Positions 11,321 through 22,980 of a stretch of DNA of 64,000 bases are shown here, one piece after another. The notes below the pieces were generated by a model. That model searched no databases and was not told the DNA's origin. It saw nothing but the letters and a program-made list of their open reading frames with translations. The stretch's first letter is position 1; every line of letters begins with the position of its first letter. The DNA comes from Channa striata. Its lineage: Eukaryota; Chordata; Actinopteri; Anabantiformes; Channidae. The position numbers and the translations under genes are program-made. The stretch spans positions 14,600,642-14,664,641 of the forward strand of contig CM065188.1 of assembly GCA_033026295.1 (NCBI GenBank), given 5' to 3'.

Positions 11321-12498
11321 ATGGATTTTTGAGAACTGATTTACTAGAACAATTAAGATGAATGGGTGATAGCTCATTTGGGTACATTTATGTTGTTTGA
11401 CTCAACCCCCCACTAAACCGGTTCAGTGCAGGAAGGAAGCAAAACCACATGAGAACGACTCATCTTAAAGTCACTAGTTGCTTTCATCGACAACAAAGTT
11501 GCAACAGGGATGTTAAACGTCATTTCTTTTTGTGAGAGTCACTAAGTTGGCAGAACTAGTGATGAGAAAACAGCTTTGTGAGTGAAGGAGGAGGCAGGGC
11601 TGTGTGGGCACTGCAGATGTGTGTGTGTGGGTCAACTCGCTGTCGGAGAATAAAAGAGCGAGAAAGTACAAGCTGGTGTTTCAAAAGTGTGGAAAATGAG
11701 CACTGCACCTCAAAGGCTCAGTCCTGATATGCATTAAAAATTAGATGTTTTTCCAACACCAACTACAGGCGCGTGGTTAAGATACACGTCCTGCACACAA
11801 ACATATCAGCCTGGCTAGGAAAAAAACGAGGTACGCTGACCTCGCTGAGCAAAGGTGGAGCAACACCTCAGTTTTGCAATATTTGAGCCTTATTAAGAGA
11901 TTTCAGAAGACAGCGCAGCTGAATATCGTTTTTCTTCATCTGCCTGGAAATGCTCTGGCTTCTAAGTAAAGGTTAGACAAGACAGAGTTCGGGGGATGTG
12001 TATGTGTAAGGGAAAGAAAAAGAGCAAAAGAGATGGAAACGATGGGGAGAATAATAATAATACAGTAAATGTCAAACAGGAGGTTGCAGACTATAACGTC
12101 ATGGAGATGGTGGTCTTCAGTACAGTATGTGTAGGTGGCGTCAACAGGAACGTTAAAGCTCAGGGCAGAAGTATCGGCACAAGAGGTCAAAGCAAAAAAT
12201 GACGACTGTTTATAAGGTAATATTTGAGGTATGTGATGCAAGTTACAGGAAGTGTATGAATGCTTTCCCTCTGACGAAGATCTGAGGACAGAAATAAAAT
12301 GAGTGTATATTCAAGCTAAAGTAATGGATGAGAGTAGCATGCTAATGCACTGCAGCGCCCCACGGTCGGCTAGAGGCGGCAATCCATCAAAGGCCAGAGA
12401 CGGAAGCAGGAAAACAGCAAGATACACAGAGAGGGAACAGGCAGGGAGAAGAGTATGTCGAGTCTGGAGGTGGATGAAGAGAAGATAAGAGCTGTGCC
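11321..12498. other. Non-genic stretch between the two Tc1 elements
   Basis: No recognisable repeat. Open frames at 11,936-12,241 (-) and 11,996-12,202 (+) overlap and look random. Nothing to annotate. Confidence 0.4.
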
Positions 12499-12624
12499 CT
12501 CATCAGCCGCTTTATTAGGTACACGTGTTCAACTGCTCATTACCTCAAATAATGATCAATCACATAGCAGCAACTCAATGCATTTAGGCACGTAAATATG
12601 GTGAAGACAATCTGCTGATAATCA

Positions 12625-13675
12625 AACGAAGCGTCAACATTGGGGGGTTGATGTGATTTTGGGGCTTTGAACGGTGTATTCGGTCTGAGCATTTAAGAAA
12701 CTGCGAAAGTACTGGGATTTCCAAAGCCCCACCATCTTCAGGTTTTATAGAGACTGGTCTTAAAAAGACAAAATGTGCAGTGACCGGCAGTTCTCTAGGT
12801 GAAAATGCCATGTTGATGCCAGAGGTAAGAAGAACGAACACTGGTTCAAGCTGGTAGAAAGGCAACAGTAACTCGAATGCATGTCGAACCTTGAAGCAGA
12901 TGGGATGCAGCAGCAGAAGACTGCACCGGGTGCCACTTCTGTCAGCTAAGGGCAGGAAGCTGAGGCTACATTATGACTAAAAGCCTCATATAAGAGGACT
13001 CTCTCAACAGCTCACCCAGAGTTGGACAATAGAAGATTGGGAGGAAAAATGTTACCTGGTCTGAGTCTCGACTTCTGACTGAAGGGTCACAATTTGGTGT
13101 AAACAACATGAAAGCATCCTGCCCTGTGTCAACAGTCCAGGCTGCAGGTGGTAGTAGCGTCATGTTGTGGGGGATATTTTCTCAGTACCAACGGAGCACC
13201 AGAGTATTGCTGACCATGTCCATCACTTCATGACCACAGTGTACCCATCTTCTGATGGTTTCTAACAGGATAATGAACCTATTTACCAAAGTGGAATTAT
13301 CTCAAGGTGATTTGTTAAACATGACACTGAGCTCATTTGTACTGAACCTCAACTGTCACCAGATCTTAATCAGATAGAACAACTTTAAGGTATAGTGGAA
13401 CCTGCCACTTCTCATTCCTGAGGCGTTGAAAAGCGCCACTCAGTCCAGTAAATTTGCATTACATGCTGACACTTAGGGTACCCGATTGCTTCGATGATTG
13501 ACCCTCAGAGCTTAGAATAGAAAAATTAAACCTACACGCTTCTATGACAAATTTGCAGGAGCTGCATGATGTCATCATGGATTGAAATCGCAGAATCACC
13601 TTGTTTACTGTACTTTACATTCAAAATTCTAAATTAGGCTTTTCTGATGGCAAAAGTGGTCCAACCCAGTCCTAG
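12625..13675 (+). pseudogene. Dead Tc1 transposase, second family
   Basis: DDE transposase relic on the plus strand. Around the first catalytic site the sequence reads tggtctgagtctcga (W-S-E-S-R), so a three-base deletion appears to have removed the catalytic Asp of the family's W-S-D-E motif. The second Asp is kept in caggataat (Q-D-N, near 13,268). The Glu motif reads N-Q-I-E-Q-L and is followed at once by a stop (taa, near 13,386). Several out-of-frame indels and the inserted repeat complete the inactivation. Confidence 0.8.
13405..13535 (-). mobile_element. Copy of the 'GACGCC' dispersed repeat nested in Tc1
   Basis: The words ctcattcctgaggcgttgaa and aagcgccactcagtccag, ending near acatgctgac, are the reverse complement of the repeat seen at 62,635-62,800. 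Tc1 sequence resumes at acaaatttgcaggagctgca (from about 13,548). The insertion is about 0.13 kb. Its position inside a transposon shows that this repeat family moved or was copied after the Tc1 arrived. Confidence 0.6.
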
Positions 13676-13769
13676 GAAGATGTACTCAGTAAAGTGGCCA
13701 GTGACCATGAGTTTCACTCGGTAGACAATTAAAAATAGAAATGGCTCCGCAAAGATGAGCGCTAGCATT

Positions 13770-14480
13770 AAGGTCAAATATGTGCTGAAATGGTGGCAGC
13801 GCTTTGCTGTTGGTAATTAATCACATCAAGTACTTAATTCTTTGACAGAAAGAAAAAGCATCTCGTGAGAATTAAGCTGTTGATACCAATTGAAATTTAG
13901 TTTTATACTTGTAAAGCTTGTCCCACAAGTCAATCCCTGTGGTTGTCATTTGCTACCTTTGTAACTGTCAGTGAATCCAATCAAAGGCTTTCCAGTCGCT
14001 CTGTATTTCATAGTCTCCTAATTGGCTGTGATGTGGCTCAGCGTTCACTTCCAAAATTTGTTGCTGCCGTAATTTGAGCTGAAGCCTCATGTATATTTTT
14101 CAGGTGGTGGCACAAGGCCACAGAAGAGAAAAATCCCTTTGGTCCAATTACCCACATTTGACATAATCTTAGTTGAACTGGAGAAATGTTTTGCCATGTG
14201 CATTCATCTGTGAAATATGGTTACCTAGGGAATTTGCAGGACTCCCAGGCTGAGTACGTGTTCAGTATTGTGGAAAGTGAGATGTGATTATATTCAGGAT
14301 AGTTTACAGTCCTCTTTCCTTTTCGAATGTTTTTCACATTCCTGCTATTAATATCTTTGCCTGGCTGCAAATCAAACGTCCATCAGAATAATCATTCATT
14401 TCAAAAGGCACAATACAATAAATAATGCATGAATAAATAAAAATCACTGTACAAATGCAACCAGAGCCTGACAGCTGAGT
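13770..14480. promoter_or_regulatory. Long CNE-like block
   Basis: Roughly 0.7 kb without repeats and without coding frames, with homeodomain-type words (taattaatcac near 13,815; acttaattctttgacag), caattag/ctaattgg words, cctttggtccaattaccc, and an AT-rich right end. Length, texture and position next to decayed transposons (a sharp change in character) make it one of the best enhancer-type candidates of the window. Conservation is not demonstrable from this sequence alone. Confidence 0.35.
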
Positions 14481-15264
14481 TTGCATGGTCTAGAATGGCT
14501 CATATGTGTCCCAATCTTGCTTGACTCTGAAGAAGACCAACAAATGGCAACATTGCTCTCCCTGACCATTTAACGAGGCACAAAAATTTGGGTGCTGCAG
14601 ACTCATAGGTCCTTAGATTGTGTTTGTTGTGGTTTTGCAGTATTACCCAATACTGACAATGAACTGACCCAAGGAAGATTTTCTTTACCTAAGCTTTTAT
14701 GACGTGGCATAATTTACCAATAATAGGGTTAAAAAATATTTCTTCAACACTGTTAAATGCTCACTATTACCGTACACACACACAAACGACAATGGAAAAG
14801 TTTACTCGGGTTTTGATTTAGTGAAACCATCCATTTGTAAGGTAGCCAGCCCATCAACCTTCAGCATTAACCAGTATTAGCTTAGTGGCTACATACACGA
14901 AGATCAGTGTTTTGTGAATAAACCTATAGGTCAAGGGTCAGGCTCTACACCGTAATGGACAAACAGCTCCTTGGCTGAGCTGCTGCGCTCCTACTTCTCA
15001 GCAGTTACCGAAAAGTGTATTGATGAAACCTACAGAGACCCAGCTCACACTTGAAGTTTACTCTGTCCCAACTCTCTTGAGTTCACTTAGGAGAAAGAAG
15101 ACAATGAAAGCTGGAGTGTTAATGAGACAGGAAGTTGAGGAAGGGAGGTTGAGGAGGTGCATGTTTCCCATTAGTCCGTTGTTTCTGGGAACGACACGGT
15201 CCCCTTCCCTCTCCTTTCCTTTTGTTTCACTTCCTCCTTTTGCCCATCGCATGCCAAATTATAT
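14481..15264. other. Non-genic stretch
   Basis: Unique-looking DNA, becoming pyrimidine-rich from about 15,160. The open frames at 15,020-15,313 (+) and 15,058-15,252 (-) overlap each other and show no domain. Confidence 0.4.
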
Positions 15265-15765
15265 GTCTTTAATACACATCCTTACAGTTTTTCTTTCCTC
15301 CCTGCTGGCCTGACTGCCTCTCCTTCCCTTTAATCTATGTGAGTCCTGCAGCTTTTCTTCTCTTCGCTCAGCGGTCTCATGATTTCCTTTCCTCCTAATG
15401 ACCATTTCTCTCTCTTCTTTCTCTTCTCTGCTTCGACACCCTCGCCATTCTATTTCCTTCTTTTCTTCCTGACAAAAAAAACACAAACCCAACTTACTCC
15501 ACTCACACTTCTTTTTTCTTGCTTCTACCAGCCAGTCTCCCGTTGTCATCGTTGGAGTAGATGCGTGGACAACAGTCAGATGATTGCCATACAGCCAGAA
15601 TCCACTATTAAAGCCAGCGTTTGTGGTGCACCATTCCAACCAGCCCGTTCTAATTCCCCCCACCCTCACAGCTTCATGCTAGTTAAGTGGCTTGTCAATG
15701 GGGGCAAAGTCACACCCAAATCGATCACAAACCTGGACATGCACACCTAAAAAAGACTTAATCTA
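15265..15765 (+). repeat. Left copy of a paired ~0.5-kb homologous block
   Basis: Aligns in order with 18,945-19,388. Matching anchors are tttaatacacatcc, ctgactgcctctcc, cagcggtctcatgatttc, cctcctaatgaccatttct, ggtgcaccattccaacc and tggcttgtcaatggggg. The first two thirds are pyrimidine-rich; the last third is not, so the match is not only low complexity. The long frames here (123 codons +, 136 codons -) are by-products of the pyrimidine bias. It is either an old duplication or two copies of an unnamed repeat. Confidence 0.65.
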
Positions 15766-17880
15766 GTGAAGCCAGAAGCAAGCACAAATCAGATTCCATG
15801 CCATGCAAAACAAACCAATGTCACTTTTACTACATGTTTCACATAATGTTGTACCTTTTTTCGTCAACCACATTGTCAGACAACACTCAGCGGACCCTAC
15901 AGGTCTACAAAAGCTCTGATAGGTTTATCAACCTTTAAACAAAACAGCAAGTCAGTTAGTCTTTGTCTAACCTTAACCAATGTGCTTTTCTTGCCTAAAC
16001 ACAGGGCTGTTGCATCCTGATAGCCCAGGAGGGTCCACACTTTCTAAGGAGGGCCAGGTTTCCTAATCTGAAAGTGCCAGATGTTCACAGGTAGGCTGAC
16101 AAACACCGCACAACTATTTTACTCAAAGCTTAAAGTCCATAGTTAGATCCATGTTCTGACTAACTAGTGACAAATGTTACTATTTGAAATGTGTGCAGCT
16201 TTAAATGAAATCCAAGCAGAGCTCAATATTTAATACAGTGTTTGTTGGAAATGTCCTAAACTACTGTAAAACAAACTCGGGTCATTAAAAAAGCTACCAA
16301 CAGTTACATATTCAAAAGCCTGTAACTATGACACAGGTCACTTACTAAACTAATGAGATGGGAGCAGTTTTTGAGACACGTAAAATCTGTAGGCAGCAAT
16401 TAGTGACTCTGGATCTCAAGCAAAGCTTGTTCAAGTTCATAAAACAAAATATTGGCTCACACAAATGTGGATCCAAACGATTCGGCATCTTCTTTAGGGC
16501 TTTTGGTTAAAGCAAATACTGTATTTCCATCTTTCTTGGAAGCGGTAGCCCTCAATGTCAACTTTCCCCTTTTTAGCTGTGGCAGCCGCGTGCGTAAAAT
16601 TATATTTTCATTTTCTCAAACTTCAAAGTAATGAACTACCATGAAATCCATTTGCTTTCTAGTTCTTCTAAATTGCAGAATCTGCTGCTGATGTGCTCAC
16701 TTGTGGTTTAGATACCGGATAAAGAAGTGTTACCCTAGGGCAGATTTAAAAGACTGATAATAATTATCAAATATCTGTCCTGTCATGGCTAGTGGCTTTT
16801 GCGTTTTGGCGGTTTTGCGGGGTGATTTTGTTGCTGGTAATGAGTCCAATTTGGGGTTAGGGTGATTTTGTGTTTTGCATTTAAACTTAACCACATCTGG
16901 GACTCTGGAGTCTCAAATCATTTGAACAAGTTGTCTCTTTAGCTCTATTGTCCCTTTGACTATATCTGTCAAGTGACTACCTGTAATTGAAAAGAAATGT
17001 GAAACCATTTCATTTTGCCATTTTGGCTCCTTTATCAGCAACTGAATCTACCATTTTGTTGTCTGATGCCACACGAGCTGCAATTTTACACACCTGCCTC
17101 CAAACGTAGCTGTGCTAGTTCAACTAATGACGTATAGAGGTGGGTAAGTTGAAAGACTCGCAGGAAATAGTTGTATAGGTGCAACCAGTAGAGGTACAAC
17201 AGTCACAGTCTTAGTAAAACAGCGACTAGTAGGTTGAATGCTGACTTTATAGGCTGGGTAGAAAGGAAAAGGAAAAAAATATTGCATTTATGTTGTTCAA
17301 TTTTCCACAAGTCATTAATCGAGCCATGAAGACATCTCAGTCTGTGATAACTGTCCTTTATCTGAGTTGTTTAGACTGTCCGAATGCAAGCATGTGCTTT
17401 AATGGTGCATTAGGAGCTTTGTGTTATCTTAACAGCTGCTGGGTTCTTCCACTGAAGCGTATCTGTGTTGTTGACTAAGCTTGGAAAATTGATAATTACT
17501 GTACAACGTGCATTTGGATACAGCGTGCACGCTGCAATGTCTGCAGTGCCATCTTTACATAAACACTGCCCTGATGCCATTAGAAGATACATTTGTGTGT
17601 CTAAAGTACCACACAGCCTTATCTCATATTTCTGTGAATTAATGGAGGGCCAGTGGCTCCGCCTTGATCTGGGCTCCATCCCCTTTTGCAGAAACCCATC
17701 TCATACCAACAATATTAACCACTCAAGAGTCAAAAATAACTTTATGGTTCTCAAATTGTTTTTGTTGCAGCAGAGCAACACAAAGACGCAAAGCAACATC
17801 CAGCAAAGAGAAAAGTTACGTCATCGCATCCTCTGTAAACTCGCCATAATGATAACCGGGAATAGTAAAGAGCGTTTGTG
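15766..17880. other. Non-genic stretch
   Basis: AT-rich unique-looking sequence between the paired block and the CpG-rich segment. Open frames at 17,410-17,679 (-) and 17,465-17,923 (+, 152 codons) overlap in opposite directions and lack recognisable domains. No repeat family was identified. Confidence 0.4.
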
Positions 17881-18230
17881 TTTCTGGTTCTGGGTCGCTT
17901 CGAAAGAGACCGCCAGAAGGTGAGACATGAAAGGAGCCGCGCCGCTACGCCATCGCTGCATGTTCAGCTCTGCCTGAGCTGTGAACAGCCTGTGGAGAAG
18001 GTGGAGGGAGATTTGCGCTTTGGTTAAAGGAGGAGAGATGGCGGCGGGGGTGTTGGCGGCGAGGGGAAGGCGTGCATAAGACGCCCGCGCGCGCATGCAC
18101 GCAGCCATTTTGGCGACCTCGGAGCGTGTCAAAACAGATGACTCAACGCGATAAAAAGGAGGATTAAAAGCAGCCAACGCAGCCCTAATGTTGCGAAAGA
18201 TGTAAAGTAGGAGGGAGGCACAGGGTGAGA
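17881..18230. promoter_or_regulatory. CpG-dense promoter-like segment with YY1- and NRF1-like sites
   Basis: I count about 26 CpG dinucleotides in 17,881-18,180, far above the neighbourhood. AGATGGCGGC (18,036-18,045) matches the YY1 core on the plus strand; ccaaaatggctgc (18,101-18,113, minus strand) matches it on the other and spans an ATG. GCGCATGCAC (18,091-18,100) is one base from the NRF1 core. This combination is typical of TATA-less CpG-island promoters. Direction is undecided. On the minus strand the YY1-site ATG opens a 99-codon frame (to 17,821; 118 codons from an upstream ATG at 18,175-18,177) with no recognised domain. On the plus strand a good donor (cacagg|gtgagaag) lies near 18,222. 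Confidence 0.45.
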
Positions 18231-18944
18231 AGAAAGGGGATTTTCTTTTGAGCCTGTTCAGGAACGTCTAAGCATTTTCTAACAGAACAAGCGGGAGAGA
18301 GAGAATAGAGACAAAGCTAAAGAGCAAGAGAGGGATTAAAAATGCAGCGCCAACTCAAAGAGAGCGCAAACGAGGAGAGCGAGGCTCCGCTTCATATCCA
18401 ACGTGACTTCTCTCCTTTCCTGTCATTTTCTTCCATCTGCTATCGCTCTTCTTTCCTGTTGCTGTTATTCACCTCTGTCTATTCTCTCAAAGGAATAGGG
18501 TCCCAGCGAGTGAGGCAGCGCATCTCCAAGGACGCTCGCTTTGAATTCACCACCGCTCTCCACTCCACTTGGCTTGTTCCTATTGTCGCTCTGTTTTTTT
18601 TATTCTCTTCGCAGCTTTTATGCTTCCCTCCCTTGTCTCTCATATTGCTCTGTGAGTGGAAACATCTCAGTTCAAGAAAAAAATATGAACAGCCGATGAT
18701 TTATCAGTGAATTCAACAGCCTTTTGATTCCAGGCGGTGCGTTCTCAGTCAAAAGGGCAGTTGTAAGCATTCAGCTCCATTCCTGGTCCAATCAAGAAAT
18801 GCTTTTCAGTGTTGGAAATCAGAAAAGTGCTGCATGCATCATTCTTTAATATTGTCCTGCAGGCTCTAAGATGCAGGCCCTGGCAACAATATGGTTTATT
18901 TTCTTCTTCTGTCACTTTTCTGGTTTTTGTACAAACCAACGATA
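18231..18944. other. Non-genic stretch downstream of the CpG segment
   Basis: Purine-rich to about 18,340, then pyrimidine-rich. A 122-codon plus-strand frame (18,342-18,710) starts just beyond the CpG segment, but its serine/phenylalanine-rich middle is what a pyrimidine tract encodes. I do not call it a gene. Confidence 0.35.
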
Positions 18945-19388
18945 TCTCTTTAATTCACATCCTGTTTGCCTCCCACTCCCCCGATGGCCCGACTATCTCT
19001 CCCATCCCTTTTTATCTGTGCCAGAGTTGTGCAACTTTTCTCCGTCTCTCAGCAGTCTCGTGACTTCTTTCCTCCTAATGACCGTTTCTTCTGCTCCTTT
19101 ATCTTCTCTGCTCAGACGTTCTCCACATAAGCTCTCTCCTCGTCTTTCTGACATCTTCAAGAAAAATCCCCCTTCGCTCTTCCCTTTTCCCAGTCTACGT
19201 GTCCTGCTGTCTTTGCCTACGTGCACATATGGACGACATACAGGTTATCGCCACTACCCACGGTGCACCCTTCTAAACCACCAGTTTAAATTCCATCCTG
19301 CACTGACCGCCTCATGTTGGCTAAATGGTTTGTCAGTGTGGACAAGGTCAGACCAACTAATTTGTAATTTGCACTACATAAAGAAACC
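18945..19388 (+). repeat. Right copy of the paired ~0.5-kb homologous block
   Basis: Counterpart of 15,265-15,765. Anchors are tttaattcacatcc, ccgatggcccgactatctct, cagcagtctcgtgacttc, cctcctaatgaccgtttct, ggtgcacccttctaaacc and tggtttgtcagtgtggac. Same orientation, offset about 3.68 kb. The two copies have many substitutions and several small indels, so the duplication is old. Confidence 0.65.
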
Positions 19389-19481
19389 CTTCTCTAGGTG
19401 TTTTATTTGACTGAACAACATGGAAAAGCTAAACAATTAAAAGAATGTTTCTCAGAGGAGGCGTCCAAGAGACTGAAATTT

Positions 19482-19706
19482 GAGCCCCCTGAAATACTAG
19501 GTAGGTGATAAAATTGCAAATATATGCAGATGTAGGTTCTTATCCTGCAATATACCTACATGGTGCGCTGGGACTGTGGACGGTTGGTGTGAACACAAAT
19601 GTTTGGCCTCCATCGAGCCCCTGAAGAACTAGATGGGTGATAAAATTGCAAATATATGCAGATGTAGGTTCCGTATTGTAAGCTCTTTCTTGCAATGTAC
19701 CTAAAC
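19482..19706 (+). repeat. Imperfect direct repeat, period about 133 bp
   Basis: Unit 1 (19,482-19,560) and unit 2 (19,615-19,706) share gagccccctga, then an identical stretch ggtgataaaattgcaaatat running on through atgcagatgtaggttc, then tgcaatatacctaca or tgcaatgtacctaaa. Unit 2 carries about 14 extra bases before the last word. This is a local tandem duplication. Confidence 0.85.
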
Positions 19707-21639
19707 TAAACTATAACCAAATCAGTGCGGAGTTTCACTAGGTTTTGCATCAATCTTTGTCCTGGTTATATCACATACTGCAACAAAATGATGGGCTAAT
19801 GAATGATGAGCAGTCCATCCAGTTTTGTTGTGACCTTAAACACCTGATCTGAGCAACAGAATTTGTGGAACACTTTCATGTTTTTAGCAAAAGTCTCCCT
19901 TTTAAAAGGGAAATCACTTTAACGGCCACAGCCTCACAGCGTAGTGTGCACATTAACCGCCCATCTTTTCTTTTCAACGCGTGTCATTTTCAGTCAGCAG
20001 CATTGATAAGGGCCGACCACACCATGTGCTCTGAATTTGCTGCTGTGTTCATCCTTCTAGGAACAAAAGGTCCAAGGAGCGAAATCCTTGGATTGAACCA
20101 CCTGCTCTGATGTCGCGGGGGGATTTAGCTTTAGTTTAATTCTTCTTCCTTTCGCTTCTAGATGAAAGTCTATGTTGTCTACACCTTGTTTGTGTGTTGC
20201 TGAATCACTACAAATGTTCCCCTGGGTCTCACTGTGCTAGGTCATTTAAAGGCATAGTTAAATTCTTTTGTGAATTGGAAACGAGTTGGTATTCTAATAA
20301 TGTCTCTTTCATTAACAGTCAAATTGTCGAGGCAAAGGCTCCAGTGGAAATGATCTCTTGCCAACAATGCCTATTTAGCTTTAAAACTACAGTAAGTCCG
20401 ACCCTAAATCCCAGAACACGTAGCTGCAGAAGTGATTGTCCTTACAACCTGCCGTCATTCCAGCAGCATCGCTAAGCACATTTTGAACACATGAATGAAT
20501 AAGTAAGACAAGATTCATTAAAGTACAGTAAGACTATTTGAGTTCTTTCTCCTGTATCTTCCTCATCCTGACTTTTTCTTTCCCTTTGCCTGTTTAGAGA
20601 TTTCACCTGCCTCTGATCTTTGCCTTATGTTCCTTACTGCCCATCGTTTTGTCTCCGAAATCTGTCCTTATTCTAGGAAACAGACACATTGACGAACCAC
20701 ACACCTCCAACATCGACGTTATTGAAAAGGTTTGTTCCTGTGCTTGCTCCCACTGGTTTCGATGGACACACAGTCGGACGGGTTCTGCGATGCGTCTTTA
20801 ATTAGTCCTGACCAGACACAGTGGCTAATCTGTGGCAGGGATCAGTCTGACGTGTCTTAGCATTTTCCGTCTGAGCTCATATTGTTGTCCATCATATCAA
20901 GGGACAGCTTCTGTAATGAGGACACTGAGTCTCATCGTATACAGTGTGAAATGAACCCATTAACCCTTAACTATACAGATACCTTTTTGCAACATTGCGC
21001 TCCCTCAGTGCTTAACTACTCACAGAAATACCAGGTGAAGCAACGTCATACGCAGAAGAGACGATCACATATACTGCAAACCTACTGAAACCTTTTTTAT
21101 TAATTAACGCAGACAGACACTCATCACCACATAAACAGGATCATGATCTTGTCCGGGTTACTTGAGGTAAAAAAGTATGACACCTAAAGTCATAAATGCA
21201 CACAGATAGACACAAACAAATACAGATTTTTGGTCCTCATGCGGTAGCACAGTTGGCTGCTGGGGACTGATTGAAAAACAGTGAGGAGCCAACGCTAAAA
21301 TCATTCCCGAAATTGACTTAGTATTAATAGCAAGTGGTTGCTGGATTTGATTTTGCTTGGAGTTGATAACATCAGCGTTACGCTTATTTCCATCAAAGCT
21401 TTTCCCAATTAAATGTGTGCATGGAGTCTCTCTCACACACACACGTGCATAATTGAGGTGAAGCCACAAGACGCGGATTAATGAAGAGTGACCCAAAATG
21501 GGGAACATCAGTGTAAATGGGGAACAACAAATGACCATTATGTCGTGTTATATTTGTGCAGTGTTTAGGTTTGTGTCTTCCCTCATTGGGTTCAAATATG
21601 TGGATAAAGTATTTCATTTCTTATTATTAGTCCTGTGTA
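19707..21639. other. Non-genic stretch
   Basis: Single-copy-looking sequence with short unrelated open frames on both strands. No gene, RNA or known repeat was recognised. Confidence 0.4.
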
Positions 21640-22340
21640 TTTTCCCCCTCATAAATCACCATGACAGGGTTTCTGTCCAATTAGGGCTGCTGCCTGGGGT
21701 GGGAGTTGGCATAAAAGCCTCGCATGACAGGCCAAGATGTCAGTAGGGGGCAGGATGTGGTGGGCGATCAGAATATAAATACCGCAGAGTATGAAAACAA
21801 CAACAAAAACATAAACCTGAGCGCAGTCAAAAACATTTTAATAAGCCTATGTCAGCCTTTGTAGCGCGGTGCAGGTGGGACACATGCAAGGGCTCGACAG
21901 ACGGAGGAGATTTTGGAGAGTCATTCGTCTCCCCTCGAGCAACATGTTTTCAGTTGGCTAATAATATGGAATTATTCAACGTGATTTATTAGTGTTTCAT
22001 AAGAGATCACGAATAGCTACTATATATGTCACCGCTGTATTCTGTTCTGGTTTATTTATACCATTCAGACCTGTCAATACTGCAAATCTTTGGCTTCTGA
22101 CAGACGTCAATGAAGGCCATGGATTAGTGGCTGGCACTTGAAGCTGAGCACTTTACATATCAATTTCTCCTGAGCTCCCAGCCGCAAATGCTGCATGGCT
22201 GGAATTGTCCTGGGTAGGAGCATGTTATGAAGGACGTGGGATCCTGACTTGGCGTTATTCATTCAAATGGCTCTTAAAAGCTCATTGGGTGCAGCAGAAA
22301 TGTGGCACGTGAAGAATGTCTGTGCTGAAAAAAGAGCATG
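21640..22340. promoter_or_regulatory. CNE-like block
   Basis: Two non-repetitive cores, about 21,640-21,790 and 22,080-22,300, with words such as tccaattagggctgctgcct, catatcaatttctcc and gcgttattcattcaaatgg. There are no coding frames of note. The enhancer-type call is by texture only. Confidence 0.25.
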
Positions 22341-22980
22341 TGGGTCAGTGAGCTTTCTGTGAATAAATACTGATGAAATAGAGGCAAGGCCATCAGATTA
22401 TGTCCTTGATTTGTAATAAAAGAAAAGACTTGAATGGATGCTGAATGTGATGTCAGGTGTTTTGTATCTTCCGTTAAGTTGAACTGACTCTCACAGCTTC
22501 TGATAATGCAGCCTCAGTAAGTCAGTTTAGTGTAAAATCTCCCGTTTGCTGGTGGACAATGTGAAGAAAACGCGACCTCAACGGAGGACGACAAGCAAAA
22601 ACACGAGCAGATCAAACGCGAAAACTGATCTTTGAGCAGTGCCAGAGTCTGCTGGCGGCATCCGAGTGGTACACCTTTTGTGTTGTTTGGTGTTCGTTCC
22701 CACAGTGGTGGTTGCCAGGACATTGGGAGGTTCGAACGCCTGCTGGGTTTTTTAGCAAGCCTCAGAGAAGATTTTAATGAAGTGGAAGTGTTCTTCATTT
22801 CTGAGCTGCGAAAGGGTTTGTCCGTGTGTTTTAGGCATTTCGCTCATGCTCTTACCCAGAAGGACGGGAGGGCGGGAGACGAGGAGCCATGTTATTAAAA
22901 TCTGAAGTAACCTGCATCTGCACACCACAAGGAATTTGGTTTAAAGCTTCTGCCCATTGGCTAAATGTAAATGTAAATCC
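22341..22980. other. Non-genic stretch
   Basis: Opposite-strand open frames (22,514-22,798 minus; 22,632-22,898 plus) overlap. Neither has splice-site context or a domain I know, so I leave both uncalled. Confidence 0.35.

Larger units (their letters stand above)
12499..13705 (+). mobile_element. Decayed Tc1-like DNA transposon, second family
   Basis: Both ends of a well-known teleost Tc1 family are recognisable: the left end reads gctttattaggtacac (near 12,508) and the right end is its inverted counterpart, gtactcagtaaagtggcc (near 13,682). The body follows the transposase order: atgccatgttgatgccagag, then gtgccacttctgtcagctaa, cagctcacccagagttgg and accacagtgtacccatcttc. The element differs from the copy at 9.4 kb. 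It is about 1.2 kb long with internal deletions plus one foreign insertion (13,400-13,535). Confidence 0.9.

Noticed and set aside
12966..13163. Open frame antisense to the second Tc1
   Set aside because: Shadow of the transposase relic on the opposite strand.
15379..15750. 123-codon plus frame and the opposing 136-codon minus frame
   Set aside because: They lie in the pyrimidine-rich part of the paired homologous block and are by-products of base bias.
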